Assembly: GCF_003075075.1 (NCBI RefSeq)
Contig: NZ_QCYM01000005.1
Coordinates: forward strand, 62,001-126,000
Direction of reading: 5' to 3'
Length of the DNA stretch: 64,000 nt
Origin: Labrenzia sp. 011
GTDB taxonomy: Bacteria; Pseudomonadota; Alphaproteobacteria; Rhizobiales; Stappiaceae
Shown: piece by piece, positions 43,921 through 51,979 of the stretch
Numbering within the stretch: position 1 is the first letter of the stretch
Layout of the letters: every line of letters starts with the position of its first letter
Made by a program: the position numbers and the translations under genes
The notes under the pieces: model-generated
Seen by the model: only the letters and a program-made list of their open reading frames with translations
The model's database searches: none
What the model was told of the DNA's origin: nothing

Positions 43921-44543
43921 TGGCGAGGCTTGCGCTCAACAAGGCGTCCCTGGCCAGGGAAAGCGCGCAGCTGGCGGAATACAACCGCTTTCTGCCGTCC
44001 CTTGAACTCAAGCGCCTGCAGATCGTTTCCGAACGCGCCAGGGCCCGGGAAAAGGTGAAGCGGCTGGAGGAGGACTACCGGCAGCGCTTCGACGACCTCG
44101 CCGGGGCCCTGCCGATGCTCGCCAACAAGCTTGTGCCGCTCCAGGGGCTCGTCCGGGTCAGGAAGGTGGTCCGGGGCCGGCAGAACCTTTCCGGAACCAT
44201 CCTGCCGACCCTGGAAGACGTCGAGCTCGAAACCGCATCCTATTCCATGCTGGCCCGCCCGCATTGGGTCGATCCCTACGTGAAGGGGATCGGCGAGTTG
44301 CTGCGGCTCAATCTTGAGCTCGAGGTGGCCAGGGAACGGGTGAGCCGCTTGCTGGAGGCGGAAGCCGTGATCTCGCGGCGGGTCAACCTGTTTGAAAAGG
44401 TGCTCATTCCGCGCGCAGCGCGCAATATCCGGAAAATCCGCATGGCCCTTGCCGATGCGGAACGCGATGCGGTGGTGCGCGCGAAGATTTCCAAACGCAA
44501 GACAGCCGCGCGCGCGGCCGATGCAAGGACGGCCGAGCTATGA
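43920..44543 (+). CDS. atpD: V-type ATP synthase/ATPase subunit D
   Basis: A 207-residue central-stalk subunit. Seen: the conserved opening LALNKASLARESAQLAEY, long N- and C-terminal helices expected to form the coiled-coil rotor shaft, and the C-terminal RRVNLFEKVLIPRAARNIRKIRM, a strong V-type D signature. Overlaps atpB by one base and the subunit I start by four (ATGA). Rotates inside the A3B3 head. Confidence 0.92.
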   Translation: MARLALNKASLARESAQLAEYNRFLPSLELKRLQIVSERARAREKVKRLEEDYRQRFDDLAGALPMLANKLVPLQGLVRVRKVVRGRQNLSGTILPTLEDVELETASYSMLARPHWVDPYVKGIGELLRLNLELEVARERVSRLLEAEAVISRRVNLFEKVLIPRAARNIRKIRMALADAERDAVVRAKISKRKTAARAADARTAEL

Positions 44544-46333
44544 GCATCGTGCCCCTCGTCAAGGTCAGTCTGATCGGCATTCTGGACGACAAGGAAAGGG
44601 TTCTGGAAGCCGCCCAGAAATTCGGCGCACTGCATCTCATTCCGCTCGCGTCGGCGCAAAAGGAGCTGGAGGTTGTTCCGCCCGGCGGCGGGCGGGAGGC
44701 GGTCGAAGCCCTGCGGTGGCTGATGGCCTGCCCTTCTCAGCTGCGCCCGGTCACCGATCCGGAGCATTTCGATCTTGATGGCGTTGTCGAGCAGACCCTG
44801 AAGAACCGCAGCGCCATGAAGGACTGTGAGGACCTTGTCGCCAGGCTCGAACGGCGTATCCAGGATGTCGAACCCTGGGGGGAGTTCAGCTTTACCGATC
44901 TGGCGGAGATCGGCCACAATCGTCTGTGGTTCTATGTGGTTCCTCTGGAAAAGCTCGGCAGGATCGATCCGTCGGACAAGGTTCTGGAGGTCGTCCATCG
45001 CGACCGCTACCGCGCCTACGTCGTGCTTCTGGCGCCGGAAGAGCCGCCGGTCAGCGCCATGCCGGTGCCACGGGTGCATGTGGGCTCCGAAACCCTGTCT
45101 GTCCTGAAACGCACGCATGAGGAAGCGGCCATCAGGCTCGAGGAACTTCAGCTCGAGCGGCAGGTCCTGACGAAATGGCGCTATGTGCTGGCGCGGAACT
45201 TGGCCGCGGCCCGGGACCACGCCGCCCGCCGGCGCGCGGCGCTGGAAACCGCAGACGCCGACCGTGTGTTCGTGCTTCAGGCCTGGGCACGGCGCGACCG
45301 CGTCGCGGAAATCCGGGATCTTGCCGACCGGCTCGGCGTGGCGGCCCTCATCGAGGACGTCACGGAAAAGGACACGCCGCCGACGCTTCTGGAAAACGAT
45401 CCGTCCGTCGCCGCCGGCGAGAACCTGGTCGAATTCTACCAGACGCCCGGCTACCGCGACTGGGATCCGTCTCCCATCGTCTTTGTCTCGTTCATCGTCT
45501 TCTTCGGAATGATCATGACCGACGCCGGATACGGTCTGCTTCTGCTCCTGCTGCTGTTCCTGTTCCGCGGACGTTTCGCCGGCTCCGCCCTCGGCCGGCG
45601 AATGTTGAGACTGTCCGTCTGGCTGGCGGTATCCACCACGGTCTTCGGCGTGCTGACGGGCAGCTATTTCGGCGTAGGGCCGCCCGCGGGAAGCGTTCTC
45701 GCCCGCCTTGATGTGCTGCCTTTGAAGAATGTCGATGCGATGATGAAAATCACCCTCGCCATCGGCGTTCTCCATGTGGTCCTGGCCAATCTCATGCGGG
45801 CCTGGCACGAGACAACCCTGAGCGGCCGGATTCAGCCGCTCGGCTGGTGTCTGGTGGCGCTCGGCGGGCTGGCCACCTTCCTGGGGCAGGACACGCGGCT
45901 GGAGACGGCCGGCCCGGCCGTTGTGGTCGCGGGGCTTCTGATCGTGGGGTGCTTCGGCAGCGACCGCAAGGTGAACTCCCTGAAGGCGGGTTTCCTGCGC
46001 CTGTTCGACGGGCTCACGTCTCTCGCCCGTTTCGTCAACATGTTTGCCGATGTCCTCAGCTACATGCGCCTTTTCGCGCTGGGTCTGGCGGCGGTCTCCC
46101 TCGGGGAGACGATCAATTCCCTGTCGGCACATCTGAACGATGCGGTTCCCGGAGTCGGCCTGCTGATCGCCCTTCTGGTTCTGGCCGTCGGGCACGCGAT
46201 CAACATTGCACTCGGACTGATTGCCGGCTGCGTGCATGGATTGCGGCTGAACGTCATCGAGTTTTTCAACTGGGGTCTGAAAGACGAAGGCACCCCCTTC
46301 CGTCCCTTCAGGAAAGAGGAGACACGTCTGTGA
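44540..46333 (+). CDS. atpI: V-type ATP synthase/ATPase membrane subunit I (a-subunit homologue)
   Basis: A 597-residue stator subunit: a soluble N-terminal half of about 310 residues with helical arms (AIRLEELQLERQVLTKWRYVLARNL) and a membrane C-terminal half with about seven or eight helices from SPIVFVSFIVFFGMIMTDAGYGLLLLLLLFLF. Seen near the end: VNMFADVLSYMRLFALGLAAVSLGETIN, containing the Arg that faces the rotor glutamate. Slightly short compared with archaeal I subunits, as in the chlamydial type. Overlaps the D and K genes by 4 nt each. Confidence 0.92.
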   Translation: MSIVPLVKVSLIGILDDKERVLEAAQKFGALHLIPLASAQKELEVVPPGGGREAVEALRWLMACPSQLRPVTDPEHFDLDGVVEQTLKNRSAMKDCEDLVARLERRIQDVEPWGEFSFTDLAEIGHNRLWFYVVPLEKLGRIDPSDKVLEVVHRDRYRAYVVLLAPEEPPVSAMPVPRVHVGSETLSVLKRTHEEAAIRLEELQLERQVLTKWRYVLARNLAAARDHAARRRAALETADADRVFVLQAWARRDRVAEIRDLADRLGVAALIEDVTEKDTPPTLLENDPSVAAGENLVEFYQTPGYRDWDPSPIVFVSFIVFFGMIMTDAGYGLLLLLLLFLFRGRFAGSALGRRMLRLSVWLAVSTTVFGVLTGSYFGVGPPAGSVLARLDVLPLKNVDAMMKITLAIGVLHVVLANLMRAWHETTLSGRIQPLGWCLVALGGLATFLGQDTRLETAGPAVVVAGLLIVGCFGSDRKVNSLKAGFLRLFDGLTSLARFVNMFADVLSYMRLFALGLAAVSLGETINSLSAHLNDAVPGVGLLIALLVLAVGHAINIALGLIAGCVHGLRLNVIEFFNWGLKDEGTPFRPFRKEETRL

Positions 46334-46779
46334 ATGAATTCATTGTGGTTCTCGGCTGGTTCGGGCTTTACGCGCCTGTCGCTCTGGGAGCGATCGGCAG
46401 CACCCTGGGATGTACGCTTGCCGGCAGCGCCGCGATTGGCGCCATGCTGGACAGCGACGGCGGCTATGGCCGTTTCGTGGGTGTTTCCCTGATGCCGTCC
46501 TCGCAGGTGATCTACGGCATCGTCATCATGTTCTCCCTGCAGCGGCCCGCTATCGACGCGGCGAACGGGGCGGCGCTGTTCGGGATCGGGGTTCTTTCCG
46601 GTGTCACGATGCTGATGACCGGGCTTCGCCAGGGCGAGGTGCTGGCCTCCTCCATCAACGCGTCCAAGGCCAAACCCGAGATCTTCGGGATCTCGATGGC
46701 GCCGGCCGCGGTGCTGGAAGGCTTCTCGGTGTTCGCGCTGGTGTTCGCATTGGTTCTGGCGGGCTCGATCCCGGCATAG
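46330..46779 (+). CDS. atpK: V-type ATPase proteolipid subunit K with a Na+-binding residue set
   Basis: A 149-residue four-helix proteolipid forming the rotor ring. GTG start at 46330 overlaps the subunit I stop (GTGA). Seen: helix 2 PSSQVIYG (Ser58, Gln59, Tyr62), helix 3 GLRQGEV (Gln101), helix 4 VLEGFS (Glu130). These match the Na+ ligands and hydrogen-bonding Tyr of Enterococcus NtpK (Thr64, Gln65, Tyr68, Gln110, Glu139) by my alignment. A single acidic site per four helices is the V-type form. Inference: Na+ rather than H+ is translocated. Confidence 0.9.
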   Translation: MNEFIVVLGWFGLYAPVALGAIGSTLGCTLAGSAAIGAMLDSDGGYGRFVGVSLMPSSQVIYGIVIMFSLQRPAIDAANGAALFGIGVLSGVTMLMTGLRQGEVLASSINASKAKPEIFGISMAPAAVLEGFSVFALVFALVLAGSIPA

Positions 46780-46788
46780 GAGGCGGAA

Positions 46789-47490
46789 ATGTCCAAACGC
46801 GACGCGGTGGAGAACCTGGAAAATGCTGCCGGTGCCGGCGTTCAGGCGCTGATCGAACGCCTCAAGGCCGAAGGGGTGGCCGCCGGTCAGTCCGAGGGCG
46901 AGGAGATTCTTGCCCGGGCGAAGGCAAAGGCGGAGGAAATCGTCTCTGCTGCGCAGGCCAGGGCGGAAAAACTGCTGGCGGAAGCGCGCGCCGAGGCCGC
47001 ACGGGAGAAGGCGGCCACGGAGGACGGCCTGAAGGTCGCGTCCCGGGATCTGGTTCTCAGTCTGCGCAATGAGCTTGGCGACCGGATCCAGCAGGAGGCG
47101 GGTCGGCTGGTGGCAACGACGCTTGCCGATGAAGCCTTCCTGCGCAAGCTTATTCTGGCCATGGCAGCCAAAGCCAGGGAGGAAGCATCCGTCAGCGACA
47201 CCGAGCCGATGGAAATCCTTCTGCCGGAGAGGATCGTCTCCTTCGACGAGCTGAAACAGTCGCCGGAAGCGGTCGAGCCAGGCACCCTGACCCATTTTGT
47301 CATCGCGCTTGCCGGAAACGTTCTGCGCGACGGCGTCACCTTCTCCACCGCGCCGGGTTTCGACGGCATCAAGGTGAAGCTGACGGACCGGGACGTGTCC
47401 ATCGATCTGACCGACGAAGCGATCGCCGCTCTCCTGAAGCGGCATCTCCAGCCCCGGCTGCGTGCCGTCATGGAAGGGGTGTTGAGATAG
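46789..47490 (+). CDS. atpE: V-type ATP synthase/ATPase subunit E
   Basis: A 233-residue peripheral-stalk subunit. Seen: a long Ala/Glu/Lys-rich coiled coil (ILARAKAKAEEIVSAAQARAEKLLAEARAEA, roughly residues 38-85) and a globular C-terminal domain ending in FDGIKVKLTDRDVSIDLTDEAI. ATG 46789 follows AGGAGG closely. It stands after the K gene, where in chlamydial operons it is the first gene. Confidence 0.85.
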   Translation: MSKRDAVENLENAAGAGVQALIERLKAEGVAAGQSEGEEILARAKAKAEEIVSAAQARAEKLLAEARAEAAREKAATEDGLKVASRDLVLSLRNELGDRIQQEAGRLVATTLADEAFLRKLILAMAAKAREEASVSDTEPMEILLPERIVSFDELKQSPEAVEPGTLTHFVIALAGNVLRDGVTFSTAPGFDGIKVKLTDRDVSIDLTDEAIAALLKRHLQPRLRAVMEGVLR

Positions 47491-47492
47491 GC

Positions 47493-48236
47493 ATGTCCCG
47501 GTCGCACCAATACACCATGCTGGTTACCAGCCTGCCGCATCTGGGAAAACTCTTCACCCGGAAAGAGGTGCCGATCTCGGAATTCCGGCTGAAGCAGCGC
47601 CTGTCGCTGCTTCAGCCGGATCATCTGCGCCTGCTGCGGGGCATTGTGGATGTGACCGCCTGGGCGGGGGTGGCCCGCTACAACCGTGACAGTGAGGTCA
47701 TCGGCCGGGCCAGGGAAGTGATTGCGGACCTGAAGGACTACCCCGACCTTCAGCATCTGGTCGGCGCGCGTATGGAGACACGGACCCTGATCGCGGCCCT
47801 CCGCCGCCGCCGGGACGGGCAGGAAACCGCCGGGGACATAGAAAACTGGGGATTTGGCCGCTGGTGCGCCCGGATCACCGGCAACTGGAGCGATCCGGGC
47901 TTCGGTCTCGGCAATTTCATACCCTGGGTGGGCGAAGCGCAGGGGCTGATGCAGGCGGGTGATCATATCGCCATGGAGCGTCTCAGTCTGACCCAGGTTT
48001 TCCTCCAGCTCGATCATTACAGCACGCGGCATGAATTCGATTTCGAGGCGGTGGTGATTTATGTGCTGCGCTGGATCATCATCGAACGCTGGTCCCGTTA
48101 CGGCGAAGAGGCGGCGCGTGCGCGCCTGCAGCTCCTGGTCAGCGCCGCTCTCGACGAAACCGCCCCGCCAGAGCCTCCTCCTCGCCAGCCCCTTTTCGCG
48201 GACAGCTCCTCAGCCACTCAGGGATCCATGTCATGA
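47493..48236 (+). CDS. DUF2764 V-ATPase-associated subunit (functional C/d counterpart)
   Basis: A 247-residue protein found only with bacterial V-ATPases of the Chlamydia/spirochaete/Bacteroidetes type. Seen: the opening YTMLVTSLPHLGKLFTRKEVPIS matches the DUF2764 pattern, followed by a helical body (LFLQLDHYSTRHEFDFEAVVIYVLRWIIIERW). Two nt after subunit E, overlapping the subunit A start by 4 nt. Known: function not proven; its place in the operon and helical character suggest it replaces the C/d subunit linking rotor ring and stalk. The last 30 residues are Pro/Ser-rich and probably disordered. Confidence 0.8.
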   Translation: MSRSHQYTMLVTSLPHLGKLFTRKEVPISEFRLKQRLSLLQPDHLRLLRGIVDVTAWAGVARYNRDSEVIGRAREVIADLKDYPDLQHLVGARMETRTLIAALRRRRDGQETAGDIENWGFGRWCARITGNWSDPGFGLGNFIPWVGEAQGLMQAGDHIAMERLSLTQVFLQLDHYSTRHEFDFEAVVIYVLRWIIIERWSRYGEEAARARLQLLVSAALDETAPPEPPPRQPLFADSSSATQGSMS

Positions 48237-50068
48237 CCAGCCACGCGCAGCTTCCCGAACCGACCGCCCAGATCGTCGCCGTGCAGGACGACCTCGTGAC
48301 ACTTGCGCCGCTCGACGACGCGCCGCTGATCAAGAACGAAGTGGTGTATATCATTCCCCATGGCCCGGAACGGGACGGGAAACCGCGCGAATACCTGAAG
48401 GCGGAAGTCTTGCGTGTGCGCGGCAGCACCGCGGAAGCCCAGGTCTTTGAAAGCACGTCCGGCGTGCGTGTCGGTGACCGGGTGATCCAGAGCGGCGAGA
48501 TGCTTTCCGTGGCCCTCGGCCCGGGGCTGCTCAGCACGGTGTTCGACGGATTGCAGAACCCGCTGGCGGACATCGCCGCCGAACACGGGTTTTTCCTGCC
48601 GCGCGGCGTTCTCACCAATGCCCTCGACCAGAACCGCAAATGGGGGTTCGAGCCGAAGGTCGAGTCCGGCGACACGGTCAGGGCGGGCGACACGCTGGGG
48701 ACGGTTCCCGAGGGCCGCTTCGAGCACAGGGTCATGGTGCCCTTTGCCTTTACCGGAAGCTGGACGGTGGAACGGGTGCGCGAAGGCGCCTTCACGGTCA
48801 ACGAGGTTGTCGCCACCTTGCGCGGCGAGCGTGGCGAGACCCGCGACCTGACCATGGTGCAGCACTGGCCCGTGCGTCGCGCCATCCCCGAGACCCTGGT
48901 CAGGGCAGGACAATGCGAACGGCTCTATCCGAGCGAACCGCTGATCACCACCTTGCGTCTGATCGATACCTTCTTTCCGATCGCGCGCGGCGGCATGGGC
49001 TGTATTCCGGGGCCGTTCGGCGCAGGCAAGACAGTGCTCCAGTCGCTGATCTCGCGGTTTTCGGCGGTCAATATCGTCATTGTCGTGGCCTGCGGCGAGC
49101 GCGCCGGCGAGGTGGTCGAGACCATCACCGAATTCCCGCAGCAGCCGGACCCCTCGGGCCACGGCACGCTGATGGACCGCACGGTGATCATCTGCAACAC
49201 GTCGTCCATGCCCGTCGCCGCGCGCGAGGCGTCGATCTATACCGGCATCACGCTCGGCGAATACTATCGCCAGATGGGCTATGACGTTCTGCTGATCGCC
49301 GACAGCACCTCGCGCTGGGCGCAGGCGATGCGCGAGACCTCCGGGCGCCTGGAGGAAATCCCGGGCGAGGAGGCCTTTCCCGCCTATCTCGATTCCGCCA
49401 TCAAGGGTGTCTACGAGCGCGCCGGGGTCCTGAGGACGGCAAGCGGGGAAACCGGCAGCCTCACCATGATCGGCACCGTGTCGCCGGCGGGCGGCAACTT
49501 CGAGGAGCCGGTCACCCAGTCGACGCTCGGCACGGTCAAGACCTTCCTGGGGCTGTCCTCCGAGCGTGCCTACAAGCGCTTCTATCCCGCCGTGGATCCC
49601 TTGCTGTCCTGGTCGCGCTACCATTCCCAGCTCGCCGACTGGTATCAGGAGAATATCGGCCCCGACTGGGTGCCCAGGGTCGAGCAGATGATCGACCTGC
49701 TGGCGAAGGGAGACGAGATTACCCGCATGATGCAGGTGACCGGGGAGGAAGGCGTTTCGACGGAGGACTTTGTCCTGCAGCAGAAGGCGCTGTTTCTCGA
49801 CATGGTCTATCTGCAGCAGGATGCCTTCGACGATGTGGATGTCTCCGCGCCGCTGGCGCGCCAGCGGGAAACCTTCGACCTGGTCTATGAAATCGCCACG
49901 ACCGACTTCTCCTTCGACGGCAAGGATGCGGCCCGGCGGTTCTTCACCGAGCAGACGTCCCTGTTCAGGAACCTCAATTATGCGGCGGACGGCAGCAACG
50001 ACCGCAGGGATCTGCTGAAAAAAATCAGGGACAACGTGAAGGCGGCACCACGGCATGTGCCCGCGTGA
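48233..50068 (+). CDS. atpA: V-type ATP synthase/ATPase catalytic subunit A
   Basis: A 611-residue catalytic subunit. Seen: N-terminal barrel, the non-homologous insert region (FEPKVESGDTVRAGDTLGTV), Walker A GPFGAGKTVLQ, the catalytic Glu in ACGERAGEV, Walker B VLLIADSTSRWAQAMRE, and EIPGEEAFPAYL. Overlaps the DUF2764 gene by 4 nt. It is the last gene of the operon, where in Chlamydia and spirochaetes A directly precedes B. No F, G or C gene follows. Confidence 0.93.
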   Translation: MTSHAQLPEPTAQIVAVQDDLVTLAPLDDAPLIKNEVVYIIPHGPERDGKPREYLKAEVLRVRGSTAEAQVFESTSGVRVGDRVIQSGEMLSVALGPGLLSTVFDGLQNPLADIAAEHGFFLPRGVLTNALDQNRKWGFEPKVESGDTVRAGDTLGTVPEGRFEHRVMVPFAFTGSWTVERVREGAFTVNEVVATLRGERGETRDLTMVQHWPVRRAIPETLVRAGQCERLYPSEPLITTLRLIDTFFPIARGGMGCIPGPFGAGKTVLQSLISRFSAVNIVIVVACGERAGEVVETITEFPQQPDPSGHGTLMDRTVIICNTSSMPVAAREASIYTGITLGEYYRQMGYDVLLIADSTSRWAQAMRETSGRLEEIPGEEAFPAYLDSAIKGVYERAGVLRTASGETGSLTMIGTVSPAGGNFEEPVTQSTLGTVKTFLGLSSERAYKRFYPAVDPLLSWSRYHSQLADWYQENIGPDWVPRVEQMIDLLAKGDEITRMMQVTGEEGVSTEDFVLQQKALFLDMVYLQQDAFDDVDVSAPLARQRETFDLVYEIATTDFSFDGKDAARRFFTEQTSLFRNLNYAADGSNDRRDLLKKIRDNVKAAPRHVPA

Positions 50069-50259
50069 GGCGATCCCTCGGTCTTGCCGGGAGCCTGTTG
50101 CATTCAGGCGGGGCATGGCTGCGGGAAGGCGCCCGGGACAGGGGTTTCATCGTAAATGTGTCCGGGTGATTTCCTGCATTCAATTTGACGCAAAATGCTC
50201 TAAATTGAGCTGATTAAAAAATAACCTTGACCAGCATGGTGGCAGCTTCCTAGATTTTC

Positions 50260-50275
50260 TTGACCAATTGGTCAG
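50260..50275. promoter_or_regulatory. RutR-like operator upstream of the NMT1/THI5-type gene
   Basis: TTGACCAATTGGTCAG contains the perfect 14-nt palindrome TGACCAATTGGTCA (50261-50274). It matches the E. coli RutR consensus TTGACCA-nn-TGGTCAA at all but the last position. A possible promoter lies just before it: TTGACC (50227-50232), 18 nt, TAGATT (50251-50256), so the operator covers the expected transcription start. The rest of the 369-nt gap 50069-50437 holds no gene I can support. Confidence 0.65.
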
Positions 50276-50437
50276 GGAAGGGACGGCGAGGCAAAACGCC
50301 CGGCGCTTCTTCGCTGTCGGATTGCCGAAGTCGGCATGGCGGGTGGGAACCGCCGCAAGACCGGACCGGCAAGGGGTTTATAAGTTCCAGAGAAGGCGGG
50401 CCGCCTGGCCACGCCTGTAAACAGTAGGGGAATAACA

Positions 50438-51427
50438 ATGAAGGTATTGAAAAACCTGGCGCTTGCGTCCGTTTTTGGAGCGGGTCTGCTCTCCGGCGCG
50501 GCGCAGGCCGCCGACGAGCTGACACTTCAGCTCAAGTGGGTCACGCAGGGTCAGTTCGCCGGCTACTACGTCGCCGAGGACAAGGGCTTCTACGACGAGG
50601 AAGACCTCGATGTGACCATCAAGCCGGGCGGCCCGGACATTGCGCCTCCGCAGGTGATCGCCGGCGGCGGCGCCGATGTCATCGTCGACTGGATGCCATC
50701 TGCCCTGGCCTCGCGCGAAAAGGGCGTGCCGCTCGTCAATATCGCCCAGCCGTTCAAGAAGTCCGGCATGATGCTCACCTGCCTCAAGGACTCCGGCATC
50801 ACGTCTCCGGAAGACTTCAAGGGCCGGACCCTCGGAGTCTGGTTCTTCGGCAACGAATATCCGTTCCTGTCCTGGATGGGACACCTCGGCATCCCCACCG
50901 ATGGCAGTGATGATGGCGTGACCGTGCTGAAGCAGGGCTTCAACGTCGATCCGCTGCTTCAGAAGCAGGCCGACTGCATCTCCACCATGACCTATAACGA
51001 ATACTGGCAGGTGATCGATGCGGGCATCCCGGAAGAAGATCTGATCGTCTTCAAATACGAGGACCAGGGTGTCGCGACGCTGGAAGACGGTCTCTATGTG
51101 CTGGAGTCCAGCCTGGAAGATCCGGCGATGGTCGACAAGCTCGCCCGTTTCGTGAAGGCCTCGATGAAGGGCTGGGCCTATGCGGCCGAACATCCCAAGG
51201 AAGCTGCGGAAATCGTTCTTGAAAACGATGCGACCGGAGCCCAGACCGAAAAACACCAGATCCGTATGGTGACCGAGATCAACAAGCTGGTTGACGGTTC
51301 GGACGGCACGCTCGACATGAGCGCTTATGAGCGCACGGTGAAATCCCTTCTGGCCGGCGGTTCCGACCCGGTCATCACCAAGGAGCCGGAAGGCGCCACG
51401 ACCACGGTGGTCACCGACAAGATGTAA
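50438..51427 (+). CDS. NMT1/THI5-like ABC transporter substrate-binding protein
   Basis: A 329-residue periplasmic receptor. Seen: signal peptide (KVLKNLALASVFGAGLLSGAAQA, cleavage near residue 24), then LTLQLKWVTQGQFAGYYVAEDKGFYDEE, the characteristic NMT1 opening, and GGGADVIVDWMPSAL. Known: members bind hydroxymethylpyrimidine, riboflavin-like or pyrimidine-derived ligands. No permease or ATPase gene is adjacent. A RutR-like operator upstream suggests a pyrimidine-related ligand. A strong terminator follows the stop, so it is monocistronic. Confidence 0.85.
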   Translation: MKVLKNLALASVFGAGLLSGAAQAADELTLQLKWVTQGQFAGYYVAEDKGFYDEEDLDVTIKPGGPDIAPPQVIAGGGADVIVDWMPSALASREKGVPLVNIAQPFKKSGMMLTCLKDSGITSPEDFKGRTLGVWFFGNEYPFLSWMGHLGIPTDGSDDGVTVLKQGFNVDPLLQKQADCISTMTYNEYWQVIDAGIPEEDLIVFKYEDQGVATLEDGLYVLESSLEDPAMVDKLARFVKASMKGWAYAAEHPKEAAEIVLENDATGAQTEKHQIRMVTEINKLVDGSDGTLDMSAYERTVKSLLAGGSDPVITKEPEGATTTVVTDKM

Positions 51428-51459
51428 GTCACGCTGCAGCAAGACCCTTGTAATGCAGA

Positions 51460-51490
51460 GAGGCCGTCCTTCGGGGCGGCCTCCGTTTTT
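51460..51490 (+). terminator. Rho-independent terminator after the NMT1/THI5-type gene
   Basis: A 10-bp stem, 51460-51469 pairing with 51474-51483 (one G-T pair), capped by a TTCG tetraloop, then CG and five Ts (51486-51490). It lies 33 nt after the stop at 51427. The most convincing intrinsic terminator in the window. Confidence 0.92.
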
Positions 51491-51708
51491 GACAACACCC
51501 TTTACCGGTGGCTCCGGCACAAGGAGCAATGGCAGGACGTCGCCGGCTTGTCGCGGGGCAAGGGAAAACCCGGCCAACCGGTCCGGTCGGGTCCTGCGTG
51601 CAGGCTGGCGGCATCCTCCTTCAAGCGACCGTTCGTTCGTCCGGTCCGCCTGGACTATCCGTCCGTCGTCGCAGGCGTGCATTCCAGTCCCGCCAACCGG
51701 CGGCGCTC

Positions 51709-51975
51709 CTATCTGAAGCCGAGCCGTTTGACACCAAGGACTGATCCGGTCCGATCCTCGATCCTGACCTCCCACTGGCTGCCGATTGTCGCCGTCTGAA
51801 AGATCCACACCGGCCCGCTTGCCGCCGGCTCCAGGGAGACCAGGACCAGATTTTCCGGAGTGGCTTCCTCCTCAAGGGCGGCTTGTGCCAGAGCCAGGGC
51901 GCTGTCTTCGGTCAGGTGAGTCAATACCGGGCTTGCGGGGCGGCGTGACAGCCACCGGATTAATTTACCTAACAC
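51709..51975 (-). CDS. Small hypothetical protein downstream of the HExxH membrane protein
   Basis: An 88-residue soluble protein not recognised at family level. GTG start at 51975 is chosen because GAGGAG lies about 10 nt upstream and it begins 4 nt after the stop of the preceding gene. Seen: a helix (TEDSALALAQAALEEEA) then a beta-rich part (PVWIFQTATIGSQWEVRIED) with two Trp, ending in RTGSVLGVKRLGF. The helix plus W-containing beta-hairpin recalls small immunity-type domains. Inference: possible antidote of the HExxH protein; weak. Confidence 0.6.
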   Translation of the reverse strand: MLGKLIRWLSRRPASPVLTHLTEDSALALAQAALEEEATPENLVLVSLEPAASGPVWIFQTATIGSQWEVRIEDRTGSVLGVKRLGFR

Positions 51976-51979
51976 GGTA

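Noticed and set aside
44276-50116. Long minus-strand frames across the V-ATPase genes (653 and 632 codons)
   Set aside because: Antisense shadows; compositions rich in Gln, Arg and His without domain patterns.
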